Translations under genes and position numbers: made by a program
From: Novosphingobium pokkalii
Lineage (GTDB): Bacteria; Pseudomonadota; Alphaproteobacteria; Sphingomonadales; Sphingomonadaceae
Length of the DNA stretch: 64,000 nt
Assembly (NCBI RefSeq): GCF_014652855.1
Contig: NZ_BMZP01000004.1
Coordinates: forward strand, 275,242-339,241
Reading direction: 5' to 3'
The notes under the pieces: generated by a model
The model's input: only the letters and a program-made list of their open reading frames with translations
Database searches by the model: none
Told to the model about the DNA's origin: nothing
In this document: piece by piece, positions 18,278 through 27,273 of the stretch
Position numbering within the stretch: the stretch's first letter is position 1
Layout of the letters: every line of letters begins with the position of its first letter

Positions 18278-18922
18278 ATGATGCGCGGCAACCAAGGCGA
18301 AGAAGCACTTGCGATCGGCAAGCGGTTGCGCGCCATCCGTCGTGCACAAAACGCCACGCTAGCCGATGTCAGTGCGCGGGCCGGCGTTTCGATCTCGGCC
18401 TTGTCCAAGATCGAGAACGCCCAGATTTCCGCCAGCTACGACATTCTCAAGCGCGCCTGCGACGCTTTGGGCGTGGGAATCGAAGACATCGTTTCGGCCA
18501 CGGCCAAGAGCCAGCTTTCCGGGCGCAAGACGGTGACGCGGCGGGGCGAAGGCGAACAGTTCCGCTCCGATCAATATGACTATCGCATCCACGCCAGCGA
18601 GATTTCGAAGAAGGCGATGATCCCCTTCGAAATGGTCATCCGCGCCCGCAAGGTGGAGGATTTCGACCACTGGAGCGAGCACGAGGGCGAAGAATTCGTC
18701 TATGTGCTAGACGGCGCGATCGAGATTCACACCGAACACTATGCGCCTTTCCGCCTGGCGGCCGGGGAAAGCGCCTATTTCGACAGCAGCATGAAGCACC
18801 TCTATCTCGCGGTGGGCGAGGCCGATGCGCGCGTGCTGTCCATCTCGCACGATCCCGCCACGGCCGAGAGGCGGCCGGTTTCCACCTATATGCATCCCTC
18901 CACCCGGCAAGTGCCGGCCTAG
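18278..18922 (+). CDS. XRE-family transcriptional regulator with C-terminal cupin domain
   Basis: Cytoplasmic DNA-binding regulator, 214 aa. Residues about 12-66 form the helix-turn-helix (TLADVSARAGVSISALSKIE), followed by a cupin sensor domain (about 125-200; GEEFVYVLDGAIEIHTEHY, LAAGESAYFDSSMKHLYLAV). XRE-cupin proteins commonly repress small-molecule catabolic operons and bind their ligand in the cupin. ATG 18278 is chosen; ATG 18281 is equally possible and no strong ribosome site is visible. The stop overlaps tail-to-tail with the MBL hydrolase stop (CTAG at 18919-18922). Confidence 0.85.
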   Translation: MMRGNQGEEALAIGKRLRAIRRAQNATLADVSARAGVSISALSKIENAQISASYDILKRACDALGVGIEDIVSATAKSQLSGRKTVTRRGEGEQFRSDQYDYRIHASEISKKAMIPFEMVIRARKVEDFDHWSEHEGEEFVYVLDGAIEIHTEHYAPFRLAAGESAYFDSSMKHLYLAVGEADARVLSISHDPATAERRPVSTYMHPSTRQVPA

Positions 18923-19704
18923 CCGTAGAATTCGGGCGCCAGGCGCATCTGCTGGATCGCCACCGGATCGTGGAACAGCAGCATCGTGGCGTCGTGTTCG
19001 CGCTGCACCGCCTTGAGCCGGCGGATCGCGGCGAGCGCGGCCATGTCGTCGCAGCATTCGCCCGGCAGAACTTCATCGGCGAAATTCTCGGCCAGGTCAC
19101 CGGCATCGAATGGAAGGATCACCGTGCCGGTCTGCGGCAGGGTAACCACCGCCGATTGATGGCCCTGGGTGTGGCCGCGCGTATCGATCAGCGCCAGCCC
19201 GGGCATCGCTTGCCAATCCCCATCGCGCAAGTCCCAGTCCAGGCCCGGCAGGTCATAGTCGGAACGGATATAGGCCAACCCCGGATCGGCGGCAAAGGCG
19301 TGGTCGTATTCGCGCCGCTGCACCGAAATGCGCGCGTGAGTCAGTTGCCCGAGATAGCCGCAATGGTCGTAATGCAGGTGCGAGAGGATGACATGGCCGA
19401 TATCGTCCAGGCCAATCCCGATCTGCGCCAGTTGCTGTGCCATGTCGTGTACCGGCCGCACCACCGGCGGGGTCATGCCATACTGGCCAAAGCAGGCGTG
19501 GCGGCGCACGGGATCGGTGATGTTGTCGGGGTTCATCCCGCCATCGAGCAAGACCCAGCCATGATCGGTGTCGAGCAGATAGGCACAGACCGGTTCGCTC
19601 AGGATGAAGCGCTGGCCCAAGTTGCGGGTGGAAATCGTCTTGGGCAGGATTTCAAAGCCACAGAGCAGCACGAACAGCCGGCGCACGGCAGTGTTGGGGG
19701 TCAT
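18919..19704 (-). CDS. Metallo-beta-lactamase-fold hydrolase, N-acyl homoserine lactonase-like
   Basis: 261 aa enzyme with the dinuclear metal motif HLHYDH (His109, His111, Asp113, His114), a later GHTQGHQS histidine, the bridging Asp in DAGD and the C-terminal LFHDP histidine. This arrangement resembles the AttM/AiiB lactonase group, so it probably opens a lactone ring. ATG 19704 overlaps the MFS stop by one nucleotide, with GGGAG upstream; a GTG one codon earlier is also possible. Because it is coupled to a transporter and near an enolase-superfamily enzyme, a pathway lactone is a more likely substrate than a quorum-sensing signal. Confidence 0.78.
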   Translation of the reverse strand: MTPNTAVRRLFVLLCGFEILPKTISTRNLGQRFILSEPVCAYLLDTDHGWVLLDGGMNPDNITDPVRRHACFGQYGMTPPVVRPVHDMAQQLAQIGIGLDDIGHVILSHLHYDHCGYLGQLTHARISVQRREYDHAFAADPGLAYIRSDYDLPGLDWDLRDGDWQAMPGLALIDTRGHTQGHQSAVVTLPQTGTVILPFDAGDLAENFADEVLPGECCDDMAALAAIRRLKAVQREHDATMLLFHDPVAIQQMRLAPEFYG

Positions 19705-20927
19705 CACGATTGCTCCCTGGGCGCTACCTCGGGCAGCGCCAATGCTGCCATGGCAAGGCCGCAGCCAGCCAGCAGGACATAGCCGATCCAGCCCGACATG
19801 CCGAAATAGATCGCGGGGGCGAGGAAAGAGAGCAGCGAAATCGCCTGCCCGATCACGCCCGAAACCCTGCCCTGGCGGTTGCCGCCGGCCTCGGCGCCCG
19901 CTTCGGCCAGCGCGGGCAACTGGGCCATCGCCACCGCGCCCAACCCGCTGAACGCCAGCAGCCAGGCAAACAGCGCAGCACTAGCCAGTGCCAGGCTGCC
20001 GCCCGGCCAGAACAGCAAGGCCTGCGCAAGGGCGCCCGCCATGGCCAGGCCCGCAAACAGCACGCGCCGCCGTCCGGCCCGCGCCAACACGGCGCCCGCC
20101 GCCAACCCGCCCAACATCATCGCCACGCCCTTGGCAGCGGCCACCACCGTGGCGGATTCCGCCATCGATGCACCATGCACCCGTGCCAGCCAGGCCGGCG
20201 CGACCAGGCTGGTGCCATAGGAAATCGCCGATGGCACAGCCACCGCCAGCGCCAGCCGCAGCACCCGAGGCTCGCGCAGCACCAGGGCAAGCTCGCGCAT
20301 GGCAGCAGCCCGATCAGGCAAGCCCGCCATCTGCACCAGATGGGGAAGCGCCAGCGCGCAAAGCCCCAGGATGCCGAGCAAGGCGCCGTGCAGCGCGAGT
20401 GGCTGCACCCAATGCCCTGTCTGGGCAAAAGGTGCGCCCAGCACCAAGCCGAGGGCAAAGCCGGCCGGCGCATATGTGGACCACAGTGCCATGGCCCGCA
20501 CCTGCCGGGCGCCACCATAGGCTGCGGCCAGCAGCGCGGGTGCCGCGACGCTGATCCCGGTAAACGCCAGGCCCGAGAGCAGCAACGCGGCATAGAGCGC
20601 GGACGAGTTGCCGCCCGCCACGGCCAGCGCATCGGCGAGTGCCCCCGCCAGCCCGGACCAGACCAGCACCCGCCGCGCGCCTAAGCGATCGACCAGCGCG
20701 CCGCAGGGCACGGCCAGCAGCGCCGATGGCAGCGAAAACAGCGCCAGACCCTGCCCGATCTGCGCCGCAGTCAGCCCCAGCGCCTTGGCCAGATCGAGCG
20801 TCAGCGCCGCGATCACACCCACTTGCGCCATGCTTGCCAGCGTCAGCGCATAAGCCAGGGCGAGCACGGACCAGCCACGCGATGTGGCAGGATTGGCTAC
20901 AGCGGAAGAGACGACAAGAGAGCACAT
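19704..20927 (-). CDS. Major facilitator superfamily transporter
   Basis: 12-segment MFS permease, 407 aa, in the inner membrane. The loop 2-3 signature is visible (GALVDRLGARRVLVWSG, near residues 76-92), with a matching second-half element ARAGRRRVLFAG. It is divergent from the enolase-family operon; the spacer carries GGAAA...TTTCC palindromes. It is a clear paralogue of the MFS gene ending at 51202: both have WSTYAPAGF / WATYAPAGF and ISYGTSLVAPAWLA / VSYGTSLVAAGWLA in the same places. The substrate is probably that of the neighbouring pathway. Confidence 0.83.
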   Translation of the reverse strand: MCSLVVSSAVANPATSRGWSVLALAYALTLASMAQVGVIAALTLDLAKALGLTAAQIGQGLALFSLPSALLAVPCGALVDRLGARRVLVWSGLAGALADALAVAGGNSSALYAALLLSGLAFTGISVAAPALLAAAYGGARQVRAMALWSTYAPAGFALGLVLGAPFAQTGHWVQPLALHGALLGILGLCALALPHLVQMAGLPDRAAAMRELALVLREPRVLRLALAVAVPSAISYGTSLVAPAWLARVHGASMAESATVVAAAKGVAMMLGGLAAGAVLARAGRRRVLFAGLAMAGALAQALLFWPGGSLALASAALFAWLLAFSGLGAVAMAQLPALAEAGAEAGGNRQGRVSGVIGQAISLLSFLAPAIYFGMSGWIGYVLLAGCGLAMAALALPEVAPREQS

Positions 20928-20966
20928 GGGAGCAAGGGTTGCATTTTTTCCTGATTTTCAAAAGTT

Positions 20967-20996
20967 GGAAAATTATTTTTCCTGTAGGAAAATTTC
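20967..20996. promoter_or_regulatory. GGAAA/TTTCC palindrome cluster in MFS/enolase-family promoter
   Basis: GGAAAATTATTTTTCC (20967-20982) is followed by GGAAAATTTC (20987-20996) in a strikingly AT-rich stretch between the divergent MFS and enolase-family genes. It resembles the palindrome ahead of the XRE-cupin gene and is a candidate binding site for that regulator. Confidence 0.5.
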
Positions 20997-21039
20997 TGTT
21001 AGCACATCTGCATCCGCATCCGCCTTGGGAGGCCATGCC

Positions 21040-22194
21040 TTGAAGATCACTGCCATCACCGCGTTCCCCTTTCGCCTGCCGGTGCGGCGCGATTTCAAGT
21101 GGGCAGGCCTTATCGCCGATCTCGGTGGTTTCGTGGCGGTGCGGGTGGAGACCGAAGGCGGCGTGACGGGCTTTGGCGAGGCAACCCCGCTGCCCGATTG
21201 GGGTGGAGACTGGGGGCGCCGCTGTGGCGAGACGCAGGCCAGTGTGGTGCAGATGATCGAGCAGGTGCTGGCCCCCGCGCTGGTCGGCCTGGATGCCACG
21301 GCGGTCACCGCCGCCCGCGCCGCGATGGACCGCGTGCTCATCGGCAACAGCTATGCCAAGTGCGCGATCGACATTGCCCTGCACGATGCCTGGGGCAAGA
21401 TCGTGGGCCAGCCGGTCTACAAGCTGCTGGGCGGCGCCGTACGCCCCAGCGTGCCCGTGGCGCACATGATCGGCCTGATGCACGAAGCCGAAGCGCTCGA
21501 CGAAGGGCTGGGCGCGGTGGCCGATGGCGTGCACGCGTTGCAGATCAAGGGCGGGGTCGATCTGGCGCGCGACGTGCGGCTGGTGGCGGCGCTGCGCCGC
21601 GAATTGGGCCCCGACATCACGCTGCGGCTCGATGCCAACCAGGGTTACGGCCATGGCAAGGCCGCCACGCAAGCCGTGCTGCGCCTGGCCGAGGCGGGCG
21701 CCAGCCTGGTGGAACAACCCACCACTGGCCTGCCGTTCATGGCGGCTGTCACGGCGGTGGCGCCGCTGCCGATCATTGCCGATGAAAGCTGCTGGGACAT
21801 TCACGACGCACTCGATGTGGCCGAACGCGGAGCAGCCGATTGCCTGTCGATCTACCTGGCCAAGGCCGGTGGCTTCGTCGGTGCGGGCGGAGTGGCGCGG
21901 GTGGCCGCCGCCCGCAAGATGGCCTGCGATGTCAACGGATCGATCGAATCCGCCATCGGCACGGCCGCCAACGTCCATTTCGCCCTCGCCCATGGCGCGG
22001 TCACGCTGGGCGCGGTGATCGCAATCAGCGCGCCGGCGGGCACCCATCCCTGCCGCATCGCCGGCCGCTATTACGAAGACGACGTGCTGGCTGCGCCCAT
22101 GGCCGTGGCCGATGGCGCGATCCTGCCGCTTGATGCGCCGGGCCTCGGCATCACCGTGGACGAGGACAAGCTCGCCCACTACCGGTGCCACTGA
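21040..22194 (+). CDS. Enolase-superfamily enzyme (muconate cycloisomerase-like)
   Basis: Mandelate racemase/muconate-lactonizing fold protein, 384 aa. Metal ligands are visible at Asp198 (RLDANQGY), Glu225 (LVEQP) and Glu249 (ADES), and the opposite-face lysine at Lys275 (YLAKAGG). The first-face KxK motif reads Gln168-Ile-Lys170 (LQIKGG), so the first Lys is replaced. TTG at 21040 is preferred because GGGAGG stands 7 nt upstream; the ATG at 21035 runs at once into a stop. Related enzymes epimerise, cycloisomerise or dehydrate acids, including proline derivatives and dipeptides. First gene of a six-gene operon, 2 nt before hyuA. Reaction unknown. Confidence 0.82.
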   Translation: MKITAITAFPFRLPVRRDFKWAGLIADLGGFVAVRVETEGGVTGFGEATPLPDWGGDWGRRCGETQASVVQMIEQVLAPALVGLDATAVTAARAAMDRVLIGNSYAKCAIDIALHDAWGKIVGQPVYKLLGGAVRPSVPVAHMIGLMHEAEALDEGLGAVADGVHALQIKGGVDLARDVRLVAALRRELGPDITLRLDANQGYGHGKAATQAVLRLAEAGASLVEQPTTGLPFMAAVTAVAPLPIIADESCWDIHDALDVAERGAADCLSIYLAKAGGFVGAGGVARVAAARKMACDVNGSIESAIGTAANVHFALAHGAVTLGAVIAISAPAGTHPCRIAGRYYEDDVLAAPMAVADGAILPLDAPGLGITVDEDKLAHYRCH

Positions 22195-22196
22195 CC

Positions 22197-24302
22197 ATGG
22201 CCGGCTATCGCATCGCGGCCGACATCGGCGGCACGTTTACCGACATCGCCTGCCTTTCGCCCGATGGCACGCTGACCACCGCCAAAGTGCCGACCACGCC
22301 GGGCGACTACGCCCGCGCCATCCTGGCCGGCATTGCCGACGTGGCCGCGCGGCTCGGCCTGCAACCGGCCGATTTTGCCGAGATCCTCCACGCCTCCACC
22401 ATCGCCACCAACGCGATCCTCGAAGGCAAGGGCGCGCGCACCGCGCTGGTGACGACCGAAGGATTTCGCGACGTGCTGGAAATGCGGCGTATCCGCGTGC
22501 CGCGTCTCTATGACCCCCTCTATCAAAAGCCCGCCCCGCTCAGCCCGCGCCGCCTGCGGCTGGAAGTGCCCGAGCGCATGGGGCCACGCGGCGAAGTGAT
22601 CCGGCCGCTCGACACCGGCGCGCTGGTCCAGGTGGCGCAAGCCCTCGGCCAGGCCGGGGTGGACGCAGTGGCGGTGTGCTTCCTGCACAGCTACGCCAAT
22701 CCGGCGCACGAGGCCAAGGCTCTGCAAATCCTCAAGGAAGTGCTTCCGCCCGAAACCTTCCTGTGCGCCAGCCACGAAGTGTTGCCCGAAATTCGCGAAT
22801 ACGAGCGGACCAGCACCACCGTGGTCAACGCCTATATCGGCCCCGTGGTCAGCGCCTATCTCGGCGCCTTGCAGGAACGGCTGATAGCCGCCGGGCTCGA
22901 TGGACGGCTGTTGATGATGCAGTCGAGCGGCGGGCTGCTTGATGTCGCCCAAGTCATCGCACGGCCTGCCACGGTCGTGGAAAGCGGTCCGGCTGCGGGC
23001 GTGGTCGGCGCCGCGCGCCTGGGCGGCGGCGCCGGGCACGGTCATGTCATCACCTTCGACATGGGTGGCACCACGGCCAAGGCCTCGCTGATCGAGCATG
23101 GGCGCCTTGCCACGACCGACGAATACGAAGTGGGCGGCGGCATTTCGATGTCGAGCGCGCTGGCCAAGGGCGGCGGCTATGCCCTGAAACTGCCGGTGAT
23201 CGACGTGTCCGAAGTGGGCGCGGGCGGGGGCAGCGTGGTGCGGGTGGATGCTGGCGGCGCATTGAAAGTGGGGCCGGAAAGCGCGGGCGCCGTACCCGGC
23301 CCGGCCTGCTATGCCGCCGGCGGCACCCAGGCCACCGTCACCGATGCCAACGTCGTGCTGGGCTATCTCAACCCCGTGGCGCTGGCCGGCGGCACCGTGC
23401 CGATCGACGCCAGCCTATCGCGCGCGGCGATCGATGCTGCCGTGTGCCAGCACCTGGACTGCACGCTGGAAGAGGCCGCATGGGGCATCCACCGCCTGGC
23501 CAACGCCGCGATGATGCGCGCGGTCAAGGCGGTTTCCACCTATCGCGGCCGCGATCCGCGCGATTTCGCGCTGTTTGCGTTCGGCGGCAATGGCGGCATC
23601 CACGCCGCCGCGCTGGCCCGCGAACTGGGCATGGCCCAAGTGATCGTGCCGCCCGGCGCCGGGGTGTTTAGCGCGGTAGGCCTGTTGTTCACCGATCACG
23701 AAGTGAGCCGCTCGGCCGCGCTGGGCCGCCCCCTGGCCGACGATGCCGAAACCCTCGCCGCGATCACGCGGGCGCTGGCCCGGCTGGATGCCGATGTGCG
23801 GACCGAACTCGGCGCGCATCCGGCACTGACGCTGCGCGGGCGGGCAGACTTGCGCTATCACGGGCAAGGCTTCGAACTGGGTGTGGACCTGCCGCCCGGT
23901 GCGATCACCCCCGCCTGGATCGAGGCGCTGCGCACCGCGTTCGAGGCTGAGCATCGCCGCTCCTATGGCCACGACCTGGGGCCGCATCGCATCGACCTGG
24001 TCACCCTGCGCGCGATCGGCACGATCCCGCCGCAAGGCCCTGCGGCTATCGCCCCGGCTGTTGCCCAAACGCCTGCCCCGGCCCCGGAAACCACCCGCGC
24101 CTGCTGGTTCGGGCCAGAGCACGGGCGCATCGCAACCCCGGTGATCGATCGCACCGCGCTGCGCCTTGAGCCGCGCGCCGGGCCGTTGATCGTGGAGGAA
24201 TACGAGGGCACGACCGTGGTGCCGCCCGATGCCACGGCGCAACGCGACACGGCGGGCAATATCGTGATCACCCTTGGCGCAGGAGCCACCCATGTCGCGT
24301 GA
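22197..24302 (+). CDS. Hydantoinase/oxoprolinase A subunit (HyuA family)
   Basis: 701 aa subunit of the ATP-dependent hydantoinase/5-oxoprolinase/acetone carboxylase family. The N-terminal phosphate-binding signature ADIGGTFTDIAC is at residues 7-18; a second actin-like nucleotide motif (TFDMGGTTAKASLIE) is near 285. With its B subunit, the family activates a ring or keto substrate by phosphorylation before hydrolysis or carboxylation. It starts 2 nt after the enolase-family stop and overlaps hyuB by 11 nt. The exact substrate (a hydantoin, 5-oxoproline, lactam or ketone) cannot be read from sequence. Confidence 0.88.
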   Translation: MAGYRIAADIGGTFTDIACLSPDGTLTTAKVPTTPGDYARAILAGIADVAARLGLQPADFAEILHASTIATNAILEGKGARTALVTTEGFRDVLEMRRIRVPRLYDPLYQKPAPLSPRRLRLEVPERMGPRGEVIRPLDTGALVQVAQALGQAGVDAVAVCFLHSYANPAHEAKALQILKEVLPPETFLCASHEVLPEIREYERTSTTVVNAYIGPVVSAYLGALQERLIAAGLDGRLLMMQSSGGLLDVAQVIARPATVVESGPAAGVVGAARLGGGAGHGHVITFDMGGTTAKASLIEHGRLATTDEYEVGGGISMSSALAKGGGYALKLPVIDVSEVGAGGGSVVRVDAGGALKVGPESAGAVPGPACYAAGGTQATVTDANVVLGYLNPVALAGGTVPIDASLSRAAIDAAVCQHLDCTLEEAAWGIHRLANAAMMRAVKAVSTYRGRDPRDFALFAFGGNGGIHAAALARELGMAQVIVPPGAGVFSAVGLLFTDHEVSRSAALGRPLADDAETLAAITRALARLDADVRTELGAHPALTLRGRADLRYHGQGFELGVDLPPGAITPAWIEALRTAFEAEHRRSYGHDLGPHRIDLVTLRAIGTIPPQGPAAIAPAVAQTPAPAPETTRACWFGPEHGRIATPVIDRTALRLEPRAGPLIVEEYEGTTVVPPDATAQRDTAGNIVITLGAGATHVA

Positions 24303-26061
24303 TGTCGATCCCATCCTGCTCGAAGTGTTCAAGAACGGGTTCGAGGCCGTGGCCGACGAGATGGCCCTGATCCTCATGCGGACGGCGCACTCCCCGATCG
24401 TGCGCGATGCGATGGATTTCTCCACTGCCTTGTGCGACGCGGCCGGGCAGAACCTGGCCCAGGGACTGACCACGCCGATGCATCTGGGCAGTTTCCACGA
24501 TGCCATGCGCCACCTGATCGGCGAATATGGCGCCGATATCGCCGACGGCGACGTGTTCATCGGCAATGACCCCTATCTCGCCTCGGGCCAGCACCTGCCC
24601 GATATCTATGTGATCCGGCCGATCTTCCACGCCGGCACGATCCACGGTTGGGCGGCCACGATTGCCCACCATGTCGACGTGGGCGGCCTCGTGCCCGGCA
24701 GCAATTCGTTGAGCGCGGTGGAAATCCACCAGGAAGGACTGCGCCTGCCGTTCGTCAAGCTCTACCGCGCCGGCCGGCCCGATCCGGTCGTCACCCGCCT
24801 GATCGCCGCCAACGTGCGCACGCCCGATCAGGTACTCGGCGATATCGAGGCGCAAGTGGCCGCTGCCCATGCCGGCGCACGCGGCCTTGTCGCAATGATC
24901 GATCGCCATGGCGCGCAGACCATCGCCGCGTATGGCGCCGCGCTGCACGATTACGCCGAACGCCTGGCGCGCGCCGCCATCCGCGCCATTCCCGATGGCA
25001 CCTATCGCTTCGAAGACCATATCGACGGGCTGGGCGACAACCCGCAGCCCGTGCTGTTTCGCCTGGCGCTGACCGTGGCCGGCGAGGAAGTCACCGCCGA
25101 CTGGACCGGCACGGCGCCGCAAGTACGCGGCGGCATCAACGCGCCGATCTCGTTCTGCAAGTCCAACGTCTATGCCGCGCTGCGCTCGGTCATGGGTGCC
25201 GACGTGCCCAACTGCCATGGTTATACCCGGCCGATCCACGTGGTCGCGCCCGAAGCCAGCGTGCTCAACTGCACCTATCCCGCCCCCTGCGGCGCGCGCG
25301 GCATCACCGGGTATCGCATCGTCGATTGCGTGTTCGGCGCGCTTGCCCAGGCCGTGCCCGACAAAGTCGCCGCCGATGGCGCGGGCGGCTCCACCCTGCC
25401 CAGCTTCAGCGGCCGTATCGACGGGCGCACGTTCGTGTTCTCGGAATGCGTGATGGGGGTGTGGGGCGCGACCAGCGAACACGACGGCCAGGAAGGCGTG
25501 CCGCACATGGCATCGAACCAGGCCAACGTGCCGATCGAGACGATCGAGGCCGATTACCCCATCCGCATCGAACGCTATGGCCTGGTGGCGGACAGTGGCG
25601 GGCCGGGTCGCAACCGGGGTGGTCTGGCCGTGCTGCGCGAATATCGCATGCTGGCCGACGATATCTTCTTCGGCGTGCGCTCGGACAAGGTGATCCACCC
25701 GCCCCATGGCCTCCAGGGCGGCCGCGCCGGCACACCGGCCAGCAACCTGCTGGAACGCAGCGGGGGCTTGCGCATCCTGCCGGCGATGCCGACCACGCCG
25801 TTCCTGCTCCAGACCGGCGAAGTCTATCGCCACGTCATGGCCGGCGGTGGCGGCTTCGGCTCTGCGCTGGAGCGCGCGCCCGACCGCGTGCGCGAGGACG
25901 TGCTCGATGGCCGTGTCAGCCGCAGCCACGCCCGCGATGCCTATGGCGTGGTGATCACCGCCGATGGCACGCTGGATGAAGAAGCCACCATCGCGCTGCG
26001 CAGCCGCATGGCGCCCCTTGCCGCCACCCCGCGTCCCGCCGGCCGGGAGACACGGGCATGA
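24292..26061 (+). CDS. Hydantoinase/oxoprolinase B subunit (HyuB family)
   Basis: 589 aa partner of HyuA. Family landmarks: DPILLEVFKNGFEAVADEM at the N-terminus, RTAHSPIVRDAMDFSTALCD, DVFIGNDPYLASGQHLPDI, the His-rich AHHVDVGG, and a Gly-rich end RHVMAGGGGFGSALER. ATG 24292 has GGAG 6 nt upstream inside the end of hyuA. It overlaps the P450 gene by ATGA, so hydrolysis or carboxylation and oxidation are tied together in one operon. It differs clearly from the second HyuB at 35140, so the two pairs probably have different substrates. Confidence 0.88.
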   Translation: MSRDVDPILLEVFKNGFEAVADEMALILMRTAHSPIVRDAMDFSTALCDAAGQNLAQGLTTPMHLGSFHDAMRHLIGEYGADIADGDVFIGNDPYLASGQHLPDIYVIRPIFHAGTIHGWAATIAHHVDVGGLVPGSNSLSAVEIHQEGLRLPFVKLYRAGRPDPVVTRLIAANVRTPDQVLGDIEAQVAAAHAGARGLVAMIDRHGAQTIAAYGAALHDYAERLARAAIRAIPDGTYRFEDHIDGLGDNPQPVLFRLALTVAGEEVTADWTGTAPQVRGGINAPISFCKSNVYAALRSVMGADVPNCHGYTRPIHVVAPEASVLNCTYPAPCGARGITGYRIVDCVFGALAQAVPDKVAADGAGGSTLPSFSGRIDGRTFVFSECVMGVWGATSEHDGQEGVPHMASNQANVPIETIEADYPIRIERYGLVADSGGPGRNRGGLAVLREYRMLADDIFFGVRSDKVIHPPHGLQGGRAGTPASNLLERSGGLRILPAMPTTPFLLQTGEVYRHVMAGGGGFGSALERAPDRVREDVLDGRVSRSHARDAYGVVITADGTLDEEATIALRSRMAPLAATPRPAGRETRA

Positions 26062-27257
26062 GCGCGATCCACACCAACCCCCGCCCGGTCTCCGCGCTCG
26101 ATCCATTCTCGGCCGAATTCCGCGCCGATCCTTTTGCCGCCTATGCCGAGCTTCGCGCCACCGGCCCGATCGTGTGGCTGGAACAATACGGTATCTGGGT
26201 GGTGCAGCACCATGCCCAGGTGAAGGACGTGCTGACCGACTGGCGCCGTTTCAGCAATGCCGGTGGCGGCGGGTTGACCAACTATTTCAAGGAACCCAAC
26301 TGGCGCCAGCCCAGCATCATCCTGGAAGTGGACCCGCCCGAACACGAGCGCACCCGCAAGGTCATGATGCGGGTGATCAATGCCAATGCCATCAAGTCCC
26401 TGCGCGGTGGGTTCGAAACCGTGGCGCGTCGCCTGGTCGATGCCGCCCTGGCCCAGGGCGAGATCGAGGCGGTTTCCCAACTCGTCCAGCCCTTCCCCCT
26501 CACGGTCTTTCCCGATGCGGTGGGCATGCCCCCGCTCGATCGCGAAATCATGCTGGTCTATGGCGGCATGGTGTTCGGCGCGTTCGGCCCACGCACGGCG
26601 TGGTACGACCAGTTGATGGAACGCGCCGAGGAAGTCTCGGCCTGGATCGACGCGCACTGCGCCCGCGCCGCGCTGACCGATGATGGCCTGGGCGCCGGGA
26701 TCTATGCCGCGGCCGACGCGGGCGAAATCACCCACGACGAAGCGCGCCTGCTGGTGCGCTCGTTCCTGTCGGCCGGGGTCGATACCACGATCGATTCCAT
26801 CGGCCTGGCTTTGCGCGCGCTGGCGCAGCATCCCGAGCAATGGGCGCTGCTGCGCGCCGATCCCACGCTCGCGCGCAACGCCTTCGAAGAGGCGACGCGC
26901 TATGACAGCTCGTCGCAAAGCCTGTTTCGCACCACCACGGAATCGTTCGAATTTGCCGGGCAAACATTGGCACGCCACGAAAAGGTGCTGGTGCTGATCG
27001 GCTCGGCCGGGCGCGATCCGGCGGTGTGGGACGAACCCGATCGCTTCGACATCCGCCGCCGCCTGACCCACCAGGTCGGCTATGGCACCGGCATCCACGG
27101 CTGCGTGGCCCAGATGATGGCCCGCCTGGAAGGCGAAGTGTTCTTTCGCGCGCTGGCCGAAAGGGTCGGCACTCTCACCTGCACCGGCCCATCGCAATTG
27201 CGGCTGGTGCCGGGGCTACGCGGGCTGTCCAGCCTGCCCCTGGCCCTTGCTGCCTGA
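26058..27257 (+). CDS. Cytochrome P450 monooxygenase
   Basis: Soluble bacterial P450, 399 aa. Seen: the substrate-side phrase VDPPEHERTRK, the I-helix oxygen-activation segment SAGVDTT, the K-helix ExxR (EATR) and the haem loop GYGTGIHGCVAQMMARLEG with Cys349 as thiolate ligand. The haem loop lacks the usual leading Phe (GYG instead of FGxG). It somewhat resembles CYP199-type aryl-ether demethylases, but subfamily assignment needs alignment. No ferredoxin or ferredoxin reductase gene is nearby, so electrons must come from elsewhere. It sits in the enolase-HyuAB-P450-SDR-GGT operon. Confidence 0.88.
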   Translation: MSAIHTNPRPVSALDPFSAEFRADPFAAYAELRATGPIVWLEQYGIWVVQHHAQVKDVLTDWRRFSNAGGGGLTNYFKEPNWRQPSIILEVDPPEHERTRKVMMRVINANAIKSLRGGFETVARRLVDAALAQGEIEAVSQLVQPFPLTVFPDAVGMPPLDREIMLVYGGMVFGAFGPRTAWYDQLMERAEEVSAWIDAHCARAALTDDGLGAGIYAAADAGEITHDEARLLVRSFLSAGVDTTIDSIGLALRALAQHPEQWALLRADPTLARNAFEEATRYDSSSQSLFRTTTESFEFAGQTLARHEKVLVLIGSAGRDPAVWDEPDRFDIRRRLTHQVGYGTGIHGCVAQMMARLEGEVFFRALAERVGTLTCTGPSQLRLVPGLRGLSSLPLALAA

Positions 27258-27273
27258 CGGAGAAGACAACACC

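Noticed and set aside
18919..19704. Quorum-quenching AHL lactonase as a firm call
   Set aside because: The metal motif fits many MBL lactonases; coupling to a catabolic MFS gene makes a pathway lactone equally or more likely.
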